From positions 31,460,637-31,524,636 of the forward strand of contig CM025855.1 of NCBI GenBank assembly GCA_003952965.2: 64,000 nucleotides of DNA, written 5' to 3'. A program made the position numbers and the translations under genes. The stretch comes from Morella rubra (Eukaryota > Streptophyta > Magnoliopsida > Fagales > Myricaceae). Positions 1 to 13,200 of the stretch are shown piece by piece. The notes below the pieces were generated by a model. That model was not told where the DNA came from. It was given only the letters and a program-made list of their open reading frames with translations, and searched no databases. Every line of letters starts with the position of its first letter. Within the stretch, counting starts at the first letter, position 1.

Positions 1-973
1 GGGGTTATACTTGCGCAGTTATGGGTTTCAGCTACTTCTAAAAGTCTCCAACTTCAACAAAAATATCAAACTCACATTCATACGTGACCAGACCTTCAAT
101 TACAAGATAAAATCCACAGCAAGACACCTTTTCCAGGGCCATATTTAAAGAGTTCATTACGCCAAGCAGGGTAAAAGCTCCCATCCTGGATTGTCATCTC
201 GGCATTAGGCTTCTGCTTGGAACCTAGAATCCACGCTATATCTTATATATTCAGTTTCCAATATGTTTATGTTGTTGGTTTGATAACATGCTTCACTCAG
301 CTGATCAGTAAATTATCATAGTCAACAATCTCTGGTACCCTTTTTTTTTCTTTTTTGTTTTTTGCTGCAACTATCTCTGGTTACTTTTTCCAACACACGG
401 TTTAGAACATAATCCTATTAGTAAATACTCTGTGCCATTTCAACCGAACATCTGGACAAGTGAAGCCTAAATTGAGTGTGAATTAGAGTCGGACCGAAGT
501 TTGTCCAACAAAGTCAACATTGTTGTTAAATACGAAAACCATTTTGACATTCTCTCTCTCTCTCTCTCTCTAAAAAAGATATTTACCTTGACCCTGAAAG
601 CCTCGTAGTACTGGTTGATACTGCTTCTCTGTGCAACAAAAGCCAATTGAAAACAAGTGAAAATATCAGAGAAAGTTTTTCCAAGAGAATTAAGCATTTC
701 TTCTCCACCCCCCCAACCCCCACCAACCACATACTTTCTTTCAGTAAAGAACCTTCCCCAAAACAGAAACAAAAAGAAGATACAGAGATATTGAACAATC
801 ACAATAAAAATGAACTTCTACCCTTCAGAGAAGCCACGCAGGTATATACTTTCTGCAAACACAAATTCATTGATTCCACAAAACCATTAAGAATTCAGAG
901 CACCCGCACCCAGCAACAAATTATTCTCAAAAGACACCCTTTTTCACGTAAAAGCCTTCAAACTACAAATTAC
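1..973. other. Probable intron or 3' flank of the trihelix gene
   Basis: This lies downstream of the trihelix first exon. Neither strand shows a convincing coding exon; I looked for the leucine-rich C-terminal helix of ASR proteins on the minus strand without success. It holds a (CT)n microsatellite at about 551-571 and a poly-C/A tract at about 708-722. Confidence 0.4.
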
Positions 974-1661
974 CTGAAATTGGTATCGGAGCATGAACAG
1001 GAGCCTCCACCTTCTCGGGGCTCCGACCCGATTCTTCCTGCTCGAAATCCGAGAACAAACCGTCCTCCGCTGCGCTCCGCCCGGTATCAATCAACCCGCC
1101 CCCCTCATCCGCGTCCTCAGTCGCAGGACAAGGACCCGCAGCCGGAGCAAGAGCCAAAGCAAGACCAGGAGTCTCCGGAGCCCCAGCCGACCCGGAATCC
1201 AGGATATCATAAACCTCCTTGTCAAAAAACCCCGGCAGCTTCCTCTCCCTCCTCAAATCATTCCTCATCACCCAGAACGAGTCCGTTTCTTCCTTCACCT
1301 GAGACTCCCATTCCTTGATCTTCTTGTAGTCTCCGGCCAGATTGCTCCACCTTTTTCGGCACTGAACCGGTCCCCGGTTCACCCCGTGTCGCTTACAGTA
1401 CGACGATACAGAGGCCCACTTGGGCTCCACCTGGCCCGAACCGAACGGCAAGCCGGCGGTCCGGCCCCTCCTCGCCCTTGTCTCCGCAACCCGCTTTCCC
1501 TGTATGAGCACCAGAATCTCCTGCCTCGTCCACCGGGGAAGTCTCGGCGTTTTGTCTCCGTCAACGGACGCTGGCCTGGCCTCAACGCCGTTAGTGACGC
1601 CGTCCGTCTCGCCATCAACACCGTTTTGAGAGAGGCTTATTAATTGCTGCTCTAAAGCCAT
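974..1661 (-). CDS. ASR3: Trihelix transcription factor, ASR3-like, first exon (partial gene)
   Basis: Likely nuclear DNA-binding repressor of the SIP1/ASR clade of trihelix factors. The exon encodes 229 residues plus one base. The trihelix domain spans about residues 42-155 with the conserved tryptophans W44, W82, W105 and W118, and the strongly conserved stretches PRWTRQEILVLIQGKR and QCRKRWSNLAGDYKKI. LALAL at residues 167-171 fits an EAR repression motif (LxLxL). Arabidopsis ASR3 is known as an EAR-containing negative regulator of pattern-triggered immunity. I chose the ATG at 1661 (MALEQQ) because that N-terminus is typical of the family; an in-frame ATG at 1721 would add 20 unlikely residues. 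The exon ends with a CAG|GTAATT donor at 974/973 in phase 1. The expected C-terminal coiled-coil exon is not seen in bases 1-973 and probably lies outside the window. The exon is much more GC-rich than its surroundings. Confidence 0.9.
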
Positions 1662-3483
1662 TACAAAACCCCCCCCAACAAAAAGCACGATTTTTGAAGA
1701 CACGTGACTTAAAATAAACAAATTTGTGGGAAGTAACGGCGTTTATGGCAGGGGCCCGTTACGGAGTTTGAGAGGAGAGGGTCAGTTCATCACCCATCTC
1801 CGTAAAGAGGGAGAACAAAAGAAAGAGAGAAAGAAAAGAGAGGGAAAGAGGGAGAGAAAAAGGAGAGGTATTCTGTGGGCCTTATGTGGTTTTTGGAGTG
1901 GATTTTCTTTTAGTTTTTTTTTTAAGGACGTAATATTATTCAGCAATTGACCCTTAACCCCTTATTAGGGTTTTTTTCCCTATTATATTTTAGGGTCATT
2001 ATCTTTTAGCTCACAATTAATGGGATTTTCTTACTATTCCAAAAGGTTAACTTCCTCCTTTTGGAGATCACAATATTTAAGGGCAAATTGATATATTTAT
2101 CAGTACCTTTCTAAAGCACTAAACGATATGAGGTCATTTTCTTTGTGTATAATATGGCATAAAGCTCATTTCTCGGCTACCTTTTTCCACAGGTATATTC
2201 ACATGTATTTATTTTTTCAAGATATTTAATCAATTTCTTTATATTCGAATTTTTGAAACGTTCAAAGGTTACCCTTTTAGTTTTTTTTTTTTTTTTAAAT
2301 CATGGTCCTAGAAAAACAAAAGCAAAAAAGATGCGAATATTTTAAGATCCCAAGTGTATTTTTTTTCTTTTCTTCCCTTAACTCCAAGTCACCCGAATTG
2401 TGGTTAGTCTCAAACCATGGGTGTCGAGTGTAGGCTAAAACAAGTTGATAAGGGCATCCTACCCTACCACTAAGTAAAAATTTCTCCACCTCTGCTTTCC
2501 TTCTCAACCTCTCTTATCCCTTCGAATCATTTGCTCTAATCTTTACTTAATGGGGAATGCTTATGGATGGCCCTTTCCATTAAAGCCACTTTTTTCCCCT
2601 TGTTTGGACTTTGGACAAATTATTGGAGGAGGGGTACCACTGTCCTCTCCTTCTTATAAAACAGCATCATCCCAAGCCACAAATCCTCTCTCTCTCTCTC
2701 TAATTTTCTTACTAATAAATATCCCTAAGTTTATTTTTATCATAATCAGAAGGTTACAAAGATGGGTTTGGAAGCACATGTGTCATGAGGGGTAGTGACT
2801 TGAGGGGTTAGTAAGGGGTCACAGTCTCCTTGTGATTAGGGTGGGGACCGAAGTGGATGCCATATCGCCAGGCATTTCCAAATTCCAAGTCTAATTTCCT
2901 CTTCAATTGTATATATATTGAGGAGCTTACCTATGGTTACCTCTCTTGGATGGACTCTACCCTGTATACTTACGGATACACAACTTTGTTTAGCTTCTTT
3001 TGGGTTAGGTTCACACAGCGTGTCGCAATTAGACTTGTTTTGGTACGTCCACGAAAGTCCATGAATCTTCACTAAATTATATTAAGAGTTATTTGTTATT
3101 ACAAAATTCGATCAAGGCTGATCTTGTAAGATCTTTTTTAAAGGTCTACAAGTATAGGGATTTCACCCTGAAAATATTCTTTTGATAGAGAAGAGGTGCC
3201 AACTAAGCCGATGCTCTTTTTTTTTTTTTTTTTTGGGTAAGTTAGTAAGCTTCATAATTAGGCATAACCCCACGCAAGAACCAACAGGTTCCATCCATGT
3301 CTCAATTCCATTAATTTAATATCCCTTTGGTGTCGTTGAGATAAGAGAGTCGTTTCTAGTCTATCTGTTTCTATTTCTATATATATATAAAAAGTTAAAA
3401 AATCATCATATAATAATCCATAAATTGCAATAAAAAATTAGATCTTGGATGATCTAATTCACACACACTTCCTAGGCTCCTAC
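1662..3483. other. Intergenic spacer with the trihelix promoter side
   Basis: Upstream of the trihelix start there is a purine-rich tract (about 1808-1868), then AT-rich DNA with homopolymer runs and a (CT)n microsatellite at about 2683-2701. No gene was recognised. Confidence 0.45.
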
Positions 3484-3491
3484 CTCTTAAG

Positions 3492-3887
3492 TAGGGGTGT
3501 CCAAAGAACCGGTCGGACCGGACAAAAATTGGACCGGTTCTGGACAAACCGGTGAGAAAAAGCTTACCGGAATGGCCGGTCCGGTGAAACCGGTATACTC
3601 CGGTTCGTCCCTGTTTCATACATAGAAAAATCGGTATCGGACTGGAGTACTGCTCCAGACCGGTCCGAACCGGTTTTTTAATTATTTTTTAAAAAATCCT
3701 AAAATGATTCTCGCGCCCTCCCCCACGGTGAAACCGACTCAATTCGAATAGGCCCAAACCGGCTAAATCAGACCGATCAAGATTGGTCCTGTCTCATTAA
3801 CATGACCGGTCCGGTCCGGTCCCTTTGCCCTCTGCAACTCCGGTTTGGCCAGCCCAGACAGACCGGACCGGCCTTTGGACACCCCTA
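3492..3887. mobile_element. Non-autonomous hAT element (MITE), 396 bp, 8-bp TSD
   Basis: The element starts TAGGGGTGTCCAAAG and ends CTTTGGACACCCCTA, a perfect 15-bp terminal inverted repeat. It is flanked by the perfect 8-bp direct repeat CTCTTAAG at 3484-3491 and 3888-3895, the target duplication length of hAT transposons. There is no transposase. The interior is packed with CCGGTCC/GGACCGG motifs on both sides, resembling the subterminal motif arrays to which hAT transposases bind. The AT-rich centre is short. Confidence 0.93.
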
Positions 3888-3895
3888 CTCTTAAG

Positions 3896-6745
3896 TATAG
3901 GTTAAGTTTTAAGTTAAAATAATTGAGACCTTCCATGAACTGATACAACTTTAGATGGGTATCGTATTATCGGCTATACCTATGTTAAAAGGTAATATGT
4001 ATTAGGAGTGGTAGTTTACACTATAAAATAAAAAGAAAAGGATTATGCCAAAAGGATTAAATCTAAATAGATCCAAGATGGATGTCCATGATTAAATATT
4101 AGTATATCCAATGGTACCAAGGTGTGCCGTATCAATTAACGAGGGAAGTCAGATAGCGGGTCGGGTTAGATTCTCCTTTTTAATTGATCTGGTTACAAAA
4201 GGTCTGTCACATAATTAGGTGGAATTTTAATCTTACCTATCTATCCGGATTCATACGATCCGGATGGAATCCAGATCCGCAATAAAATATCTAAAAATTA
4301 ACATAGAAAGCTATTTACCTCTATATCAATGTCGCAATCAAAGAACAATTGAATATTAAGATGCAAACAAAACTTCTGGTGATCACTACAGGAACAACTA
4401 GTAACATGGGAAGCAGTCGGCGTCTGATTTGTGTAAAGGGATTTTTCACTTATGTCAGGTGAAGTAATCTCTTTGACAATTCTGGTGACTATTCCCAACT
4501 ATGACAATATCCCTTTCCAATAAGAATTTGGTTTCAGCAGCATTTTTTTTTGCATCATACAACGGGCCTCGGCCCTCATTAGTGAGGCAGAAAATGATTC
4601 TCATACCAATTTGAATCCGCCCGTAAAAGACATTAATTTTCTTGTTTTTTTTTTCTACACAAATAGACGTTGATTATCTAAATCACAATAGAACAGACAT
4701 CATTCACACAGGCACAAAGTACATCATTCACACAGGCACAATATTTCTTTGAAAGCATGAGTGATCATATCTATACGCAAAACTTGGACTATGATCCTTC
4801 AACCTTTTTAAAGAAAAATAAATATAAAATTTGTCCATGTGATTTATCATTTTATCTGATTATTTCTTAAATATAAAATTCTATCAAATTAGTCTCTGTC
4901 GTATAGAATTCTTTAAGGGTCACATGGTAAACTGACGAAATTGGTATTTATCTCTAAGATCCTGGTTGTTGCTTTCAAATTAAATTGTTCAAATTTTAGT
5001 AATTTATGTCATCTTTAATTTTGTGGCATCTTACAAAAATTGGGAACATTTAATTAATTTATTTTTCAGGATTGGGTTGGATTGGCTATGATTATCCCTT
5101 ACTTTGACTTGTTGGTCTGGTCGAAAAGAATGTTCTTAGACCACACATTTCCAGTACCACATCAGAAAAAAGGCTTTGAATGTTGTCCTCTACAAGACTT
5201 CAACCTCTCGCACTTAGATTTTCAAACGGTTATGGTAAGAGCACGTCCCAACAATCAGAAGAGCCAACTTATATCTACCAAAAAACAAAGAAAAGAAAAG
5301 GAAAAAGCCAACTTCATGGCAGTTGCTTCAGGTTCAGATGGGTTCCGTTAAAAGAGGCAGCTTTATGGGCAAGAATTTCCCCAGTCAATACTAATTTAAA
5401 TAAAAGTCGGAACCCTTTTTTTTTTTGGTTGTTATAGAAGACTTTGATTTATTTTGGACAATATTTTCTTATGTTTTCCCTAATTAGTGACATCTTGAGA
5501 GTGCATCTCTATCTCGGTCTTTGTAAAACAATGGGCTTAACGGTTTTGAATTTGAAAATTTTCAAAAATTAAACAAATTCCCTAACATTTGGCCGTTATT
5601 CTAAAAAATTATGTGGTTGAAATTTTTACTGATTTTTATAAATTTAACATATGTTAAGATTAAAGATAGTATTGCATATAATATTTCAACTATTTATGTG
5701 GTAGCTTAGATATTATAGGGGATTTTGATCTCTTGAATTCTCTACCTTTAAAAAGGTAAGAGTTTGTTATAAGAAAACCGTAAGGACAAAATTGGAAAAC
5801 TGATGGTCTAAACAAATGAAGAAATGAAAAAATAACGGCCATCAATTATGATTATACCCACAGACCCTTTAGTATTTATAAGTTGCAAAAAAGTCCAACA
5901 ATATACATATGGATTCCTGTGGTCTATTAAATTTAGTCCCTCCCTCCCTTCGTCACCGTCCTTTTTGATAATAGTAAAGCTTGTTCTTCTCTAATTTCTC
6001 TTGCATGTAAGGACAAATTTATCTTATTTTAATTGAAATGTGACCATATAGATCTAAATGTATATTTTCTTATCCCGTAAGAATTTTTATTTTATTTACT
6101 TTTTCAATATCACAACTACTGCGGATGTAATTATACCAAAAAACAACAACAAAACGTGTTCTTTCTTTCAAATGTGGGCTTGAGGTAGTTGGCTAGTGTA
6201 TGATTCAGCATATATGAGGACAAGAACCATCTTAATAAAGTTGTTATAGTTTTTTCTTTTTCCCGGGGGCAGAAATTATTGGTTGATGAATATATTTGAT
6301 TTTTTTTTTATACTTTGGATGAATCATTGAACATATTGATTTCGTCTTACTTTGGAATGACTAATTGCGTGGAAAGTGGGAACCACATGGCTATCCTTAC
6401 AGGTATATCCTACCCTATGTCAAAGATTGGGGGTTTCCTTTTCTCTTACGCGTACTCGCTGTTTACTTTTGCTTTAATCGCCCACTTGATCTTCGAACCT
6501 GCATTAGACTTTAGTGGCAGACAACGACTAAAATGTCTTTTAAGGCTAGTTTAGGTGATTGATTGTTATGATCTTTTGACCTTTTTTCTGTTTAAGAGGT
6601 ATGTGAGCTTTCATACCCTTCTCAACCCAACAACACTGTTCTCCATGACAATCCAAAAGACATTGTTAAAGCACAAATTATTCCAACCCCTAAAATTTTA
6701 ATAAAATTTTATTTCCAAATGCATATTAGCTTTTATTCCTCAGGT
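3896..6745. other. AT-rich intergenic spacer
   Basis: Roughly 2.8 kb without a recognisable gene. Short open frames at 4298-4498, 5082-5437 and 6315-6554 show no family resemblance and no splice context, so I leave them uncalled. Confidence 0.4.
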
Positions 6746-9046
6746 GTTAGACCAAGAAAACATGAACACACAATTAAGAAAGGAAAATGAAATTTTAAGA
6801 GTTGAATACCCATTTTATAATCAGGCGACTTATATATTTTTAAGTTTTTTTTTTTATTTTATTTTTTAAAAAATAAAACAAAGTAAATTATATAAAATTT
6901 ATTTTAAAAAAATTAGAATAAATATTTTAAAAATTATAAATCACAAGATTTTAGTTTTGAGTGATATGTGTCAAAATTATAATTAGAGTTGACGTGTGAA
7001 CCATTAACTTTGAGATTAAAATTTTAAGAGAATGATTTCTTTGACAAAAATATAAACTCGAATAACTCTATGATCAGATTTGAAAAATCGAATAAATTTG
7101 TTAAAAAGGGTCAAAACTTAGAGACTAAATGTATACTTAACCCAATTTAAATGAAATAATGAGTAAAAGTACGGCTTCAACTCAGGGTCACAGCTATGAT
7201 AATATGTTAAATCAACACCTATCCTAAAAACTCGAGCCAATAAAACTATTTAAATCAGCAACCATCCAAAAAATTTGAGCAAATAAAAAGAGGAGGATTT
7301 ATTTTCGTAAATTATATTATCCAACAGAGAGTGGACCAAAATATATCAATCCTATATGCTCAATTACTGAGGAAATCAATATTCACGTGGAGTTGATGTT
7401 GGCTTTTATTCACAATCAATATTTTGATGATTTCAATAAATGGATTAAGTTTAAAAAATGGACATCTTCAAAGACAAAGACACATTTTATCAAAGAGTCA
7501 AAGACAAGAAATTGAAGATCAAAGAAGATGCAAGAGCTCAAAAGTGAAGATTCAAGACCGCCCTTGTATCTTAGTTTCACTTTTGACAAACTTTGACAAA
7601 GATTTTGCATATTTTTCAAACCGTGCATAAATCTTCTAATCACAAGTTTCACAACTAAAATACACTTTAAATGTTTTCAAATCATCCCTATATAAACTCC
7701 CAATCATTGGTTATACTTTGGAAAAATGATTTTTGAAATTAGGATTTCAAAAATGACAAAAATAAGTTTTTTTAATTATAGCGAATCGACTCTACATGAA
7801 GCGGTCGACTGGCTGTAGCGGATGATGAAAATGATTTATATGACAGAACAATAGGACAAAAATTTGACAGCATTCAAATTTTATGACCGTTGAGCAAGAC
7901 TAGTTGAAGCGGTTACACGGTCGGTCTAATCTAACAATAAAATTCTTAACGGCTAGAAACGGCTAATTTTTATATGTGGACTATATAAAAACCTTTCTAA
8001 TGTCAACAAACAAGAGAGAACGACCACATATAATTTCTATAGCTTGAGAAAGATCTTAAACCTTCCTATTTCATATTTCTCATATTATTCACACAAATTA
8101 CACTTTCACATCCTTATCATTGTGTAAATCAAAAGAGATAGAACTTTTCCATTTTCATATCCACTTTTTGAGAGAGTTTAATTCTTGTGTCTTTTTATCT
8201 AAAATAGTGATTACTTTAGCAAGATTGTTCACTAAATAAGAAGCTTAGAGAGTTATATCTCAAACTTAGTTGGGTTGTGAGTGGTGAGCCCGAAAATTCA
8301 CTTGAGTGTGAATGTTGAGCCTGAAAGCACTTGTAAGTTTCTTCCACTTGAAGCTAGAGTGTACACTATTTGGAAGATAGTGGAAAAACAAGGCTCGGTA
8401 AAAAGAGCTTGAGGGGTGGATGTAGGCGGATTGGCCGAATCACCTAAAATCTCGTATTTGTTTCTCTAACCTTATTTTTACGCTTTTAGTATTATTTACT
8501 TATAACATCAATACTTGTTTATTACTTGTATTAAATTATTTTACTTTGCAAACACGTTTTTAGGGATTAAAAGTAAAAAAGTTTAAAATATCAATTCACC
8601 TCTCTCTGGATTGCCTTAATTCTAGAATTTACAGTTGAAACATTCCCACTTTCTAGGGTTGAAACTCTTTATTGCACATTTAAACCAATAATCAAATAAG
8701 ATGCGCAAAAAAGTTTTCCTTGTCAAACCAAAATGCTATCGAACCAAAATACTATGTAAGATGACACTATAATCGAATTTTTAACCTCCTTTCACTCTTT
8801 TTTGTCATCATTCAGTATAAAGAGCAAAAACCATTTAGTAAAAATTTGCCTACCACCCACCAGGAGAACAACACACATATAAAGTTGCTGTGATAGGAAA
8901 AGAAATTTCCAAATTGCATGCTTCCTATATTTGAAAAGTTCACTACACCGTTAAAGCACAGTACAGATGTCACCTAGCCGCATATAGATAGTCATTCCCC
9001 GAGACATTGTCTAATTCCTCACTCTTCCTGGGAATTCCAACGTATT
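6746..9046. repeat. Tandem duplication, copy 1 (split by a solo LTR)
   Basis: Bases 6746-7396 match 9052-9855, and 8634-9046 match 9858-10250, in the same order and orientation. Together they form one duplicated unit of about 1.1 kb. The right part (8634-9046) contains a copy of the last piece of the SUVH4-like pseudogene (SET-domain start, minus strand), so the unit was copied from the 3' end of that gene. Copy 1 is interrupted by the LTR at 7397-8633. The two copies differ by scattered substitutions and small indels, so the event is not recent. Confidence 0.85.
7397..8633 (+). mobile_element. Solo LTR of a Ty1/Copia (SIRE/Maximus-like) retrotransposon, 1237 bp
   Basis: It begins TGTTGG, ends TTTACA, and is flanked by the 5-bp duplication GTTGA (7392-7396 and 8634-8638). 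The empty site, GGAGTTGAAATTCCC, survives in the second tandem copy near 9850, which proves both ends. A TATATAAA box lies at about 7982-7989. Near the 3' part there is a GTGGATGTAGGCGGAT / TTGGCCGAA stretch that I recognise from SIRE/Maximus-type Copia LTRs. There are no internal gag-pol sequences and no second LTR, so this is the product of LTR-LTR recombination. Confidence 0.92.
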
Positions 9047-9051
9047 AAAGA

Positions 9052-10250
9052 GTTAGACCAAGAAAACACATGAACACACCAACTAAGAAAGGGAAATGAA
9101 ATTTTAAAGAGTTGAATACCCATTTTAAAATCATGTCTCTTATAATTTTTTTTAGTTTTTTTTTATTTTAAAAATAATAATAAAACAAACTAAATTATAT
9201 AAAATTATTTTTAAAAACAAAAATTAGAAAAAATTTTAAAATTTTAAAATTTTAAAAATTACAAATTTACAAGATTTTAGTTTTAAGTTACACATGTTAA
9301 AATTATAATTAGAGGTGACATGTGAACCATTAACTTTGAGATTAAAATTTTAAAAGAACAATTTCTTTGACAAATATTATAAACTCAAATATCTCTATGA
9401 TTAATTTGAAAATCGAAGTAAGATTTGTTAAAAGGGGTCAAAAATTAGAGACTAAATGTATATTTAACCCATTTTAAATGAAATATGAGTAGAATGGTGA
9501 AAAAAAGAGTATGATTTGTGAAAAAAAGTGAAGAGAAGGTGAAAAAATAAAAAAGTTTATGAAATTAGTGAAAAAGTGAAAAAATTAATGAGAGTCGGTG
9601 AAAAAGTGAAGAGAGAAAATTTTTATAATGATAATAAAATTTTAGAGCCAATAATACTATGTTAAATCAGCACCTATCCAAAAAAACTTGAGCCAATAAT
9701 ACTATGTTAAATCAGCAACCATCCAAAACATTTGAGCCAATAAAAAGAGGAGGATTTATTTTATTTCTGTAAATTATATTATCCAACAGAGAGGAACCAA
9801 AATATACCGATCTTATATGCTCTATTACATGAGGAAAGTAATATTCACGCGGAGTTGAAATTCCCACTTTCTAGGGTTGAAACTCTATTGCACATTTAAA
9901 CCAATAATCAAATAAGATGCGCAAAAAAGTTTTCCTTATCAAACCAAAATACTACTATGTAAGATGACACTATAATCGAATATTTTAACCTTCTTTTACC
10001 CTTTTTTGTCATCATTCAATATAAAGAGCAAAGACCATTCAGCAAAAATTTGCCTACCACCCACCAGGAGAACAACATACATATAAAGTTGCTGTGATAG
10101 GAAAAGAAATTTCCAAATTGCATGCTTCCTATATTTGAAAGGTTCACTACACCATTAAAGCACAGTACAGATGTCACCTAGCCGCAAATATATAGTCATT
10201 CCCCGAGACATTGCCCAATTCCTCACTCTGCCTGGGAATTCCAACATATT
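9052..10250. repeat. Tandem duplication, copy 2 (intact site, overlaps SUVH4 pseudogene end)
   Basis: Second copy of the unit at 6746-9046, lacking the LTR. It has an extra AT-rich stretch of short GTGAAAAA-like repeats at about 9495-9640 that copy 1 lacks. Its right end runs straight into the rest of the SUVH4-like pseudogene, so this is the parental position. Confidence 0.85.
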
Positions 10251-13200
10251 TACAAACTGGCTCACCAGAAGGAAGAAAGTCCCTAGACCTAACGGCAGCC
10301 CAGCCTTTAGTCTCCGAGCGATAGACCTGTTCAATGAAACTTGATTTATCATCATCTGTAATAAAACCTATATATCACAAAAGCCTTGCTATTCAATTCC
10401 GGCAACATCACCTCAAGGCAGTACTTCATTCCCTTCTGAGATGTACTCTTGAGGCAAATAGGTCCACAGCCACATCTTGGACCACATTCGATCACAACAT
10501 CCCTTGGTTCAACTAATCTGAGAATGGAAATGCCAAAATACTAAAAAGTATTCAAGATAAACAAACAAAGCTCACTCATAAGATAAAGACAGATAAATCT
10601 CAAATAGATACATCAGGAACTTGACCAAACTCTGAAGAAAAAGTGATAAAACACTTGTGTCATTGATATCAAACAAAAGATACAAATCTCACCTGCCACC
10701 ATCTTGGCATACATATAGGAAATCATTGTCATTAAGTTGAGTGCAATAACACTTCTCAGCATTAGTACATTTTCCCTTTCAATTGCATCCAGGAGCATTT
10801 GGAGGCATAACTACATTGTGTCGAAAGTACATCCAGGAGCATTCTCAACTTGAATAGAATTGACATATTTAAAACCTACAATTGTGTCGAAAGTAATGGC
10901 ATTCATGATAGGGCACTTCAAATGGTCTACCAGCAAAGCCAAACAAAGAAAAGGAAAGGATGTATTTATCCATGTCAGCAACAGGCAAAAACGAAACTTC
11001 AATATCAGTAACAGCAATGCAGAAGGTGACGACAAGTGACCATAAATTATGTTGTCATTTGTCATTAAAGGAACAGAAACTACAAATAGTGTCATCCAAT
11101 GGAGTAAACTTTCTGAATAAGCATATAATTACATATAGCTAGTACTTTCCTTCATAGCGTTCTGCTTGTAATTAAACATAAACCGCTATACAAAGTACAA
11201 TGGATGGGAATTTACCTGAGGGTGCAACAGGAGAAACATCACATACATTGTAGCAATATAAATATATTTTCTTGACCACCGCAGATGTTCTCACATACCA
11301 ATATAGGAAAATAGCCGGCTTCAGCTCAATGAACTACGAATAACATATTCTGCAGTAGTTTTTTTCTAATAAGATTCTATTGAAAAACAAATGGCTGTAA
11401 CCCAAGCACGAGGAATTCTTTTTTCACTAATGTGGTAGCTTACAGAATTTATACCCTTCTAGCTCGGAATGGCCTTTAGAGCCTTGCTGCCCAGCAAAAT
11501 TTACCTGATTTAAGAAGTGAAACCAAAAGTGAAAATCGTAATACCATGAGCAACAAAGAGTCTGGTGACATCAACTTAAAGACCAGAAAAGACGAAGTAC
11601 TTAAAATATGACTTCAATGCACCCCAGAAATCCATCAATAAACATTCAGCTGAAAAAGCCTCCAAAATAAGAGTCAAACACAAAATTGTACAAAATTCTA
11701 TTATTCAATTACCAGAAGAGCAAGTCTATGTTGCACTCGCTAAGATGAGAAGTGGTTCAGACATGCTAACATAAATAAGTACTTGAAAACAGAACATGGA
11801 CACCGGAAGAATTCCACAAAATCGTTGTACTCCAAATGATCTATTGTTAAGGTTACAGTATCCACTCCCTCCCAGAGCAAGCAAGCAGGGTGTTCGCTTC
11901 CAAATCATTATCTGCATGTGGAGTATCAGACACGTTCCCATCAATTATTAGAGAGGTTTCTTTTGAAGTGCGTTTTAAGATGAAAAAGTCTACTAGTTCA
12001 ATTTCAATCAACTATCGGCAACATTAGAATCTGCTATCAAATGTGATTTCCATATAAGAGTCACCATCTCCCCACAACCATGTACTGAGTTGTATAGAAG
12101 TGCAAATAATTCCATAAATGTAAATCAAAGTGCTTACACATCATTCCGTGTCCTGAAATATAGTTTCCAACATAGGCCTGGTATGTGACCAATATGGGCT
12201 GTTCTTCCATTTGCTTTAAATGGTACTTGAGAACAATAAATTCAGGAATACTACTCTCTCTGAAAGTGATCAACCTGGCAGATAACAAAGAAGAAAGAAT
12301 GCAAATTAGACAGTTGATCAGCATCAGACTATGATAAGAAAGTAATCAGTAAACAAAGTAATTTAGCAGAAACAAATGAAGAGAAGATATAGTCTGCCTA
12401 CACGACATTAAGGAACCTAATAGCGATTGAGTAATAGACCTATTATCTATTTGGAAGGAAAGCCACAGTGACTACATCCTTAATAGTATGTAAGAGTACA
12501 AAAGAAAAAAGAAACTAAAACAGTGAGGGGAGCATAACTCAGGAAAAGAGAATAGGTCGAAGCAAGATTTCTTCGAAAACACTTCATATGAATAACAAAC
12601 CTTAAGAACTGTTCTCGTTTCTGACCTTGAATAAAAAACCAGACATACTCCAATAGAGCCCCACCTAAAGGAAGATGCATGGACAACACCAAAAAGATAT
12701 TTCAACTGAAAGACTGATAGAAAAAAAGGATAAACGACTAATTAAAATGGTATTTTCAGAATCTAGAGATTACAAAGCAATGGGCTAGAAGGATTCCCAG
12801 TAACATTTAGAGTATGAAACAAGCTCGAATATGGATATTGAAAAAGATATAAACACACTGTAGTACACAAAATCCATCGTAAGTGTAGACTACCTTTCTT
12901 AACAACTTAAGCTTTTGAGATAAGTGGTAGTTTAACACTATGTTCTATCTTGTACAAACCATCATAAGTGTAGACTTTGAGAGTATTACTGCTAGCACAT
13001 TTATGGCCACAGATTACTATAACAGGTACATCTTGATCCATGTTGTTCTGCAAATACGAAAGAATATGGCACATTAAATGATAGATGCATGCATTTACAA
13101 GTACTTAAACAACAGGAACAAACTCAGCTGTGTAGTCATTAAATTTTTAACTCTACTTTCTATCTAGGAAACAAAATTATCTGTTTAAATATCTGAAGAA

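Noticed and set aside
647..1643. Long plus-strand open frames opposite the trihelix exon
   Set aside because: Low-complexity proline/arginine-rich antisense shadows of a GC-rich real exon.
12640..12705. A second apparent match to the SRA domain end (YWSMSGFLFKVRNEN) on the minus strand
   Set aside because: The better and continuous match for that domain segment is at 12180-12274; this one crosses a stop and is likely chance.
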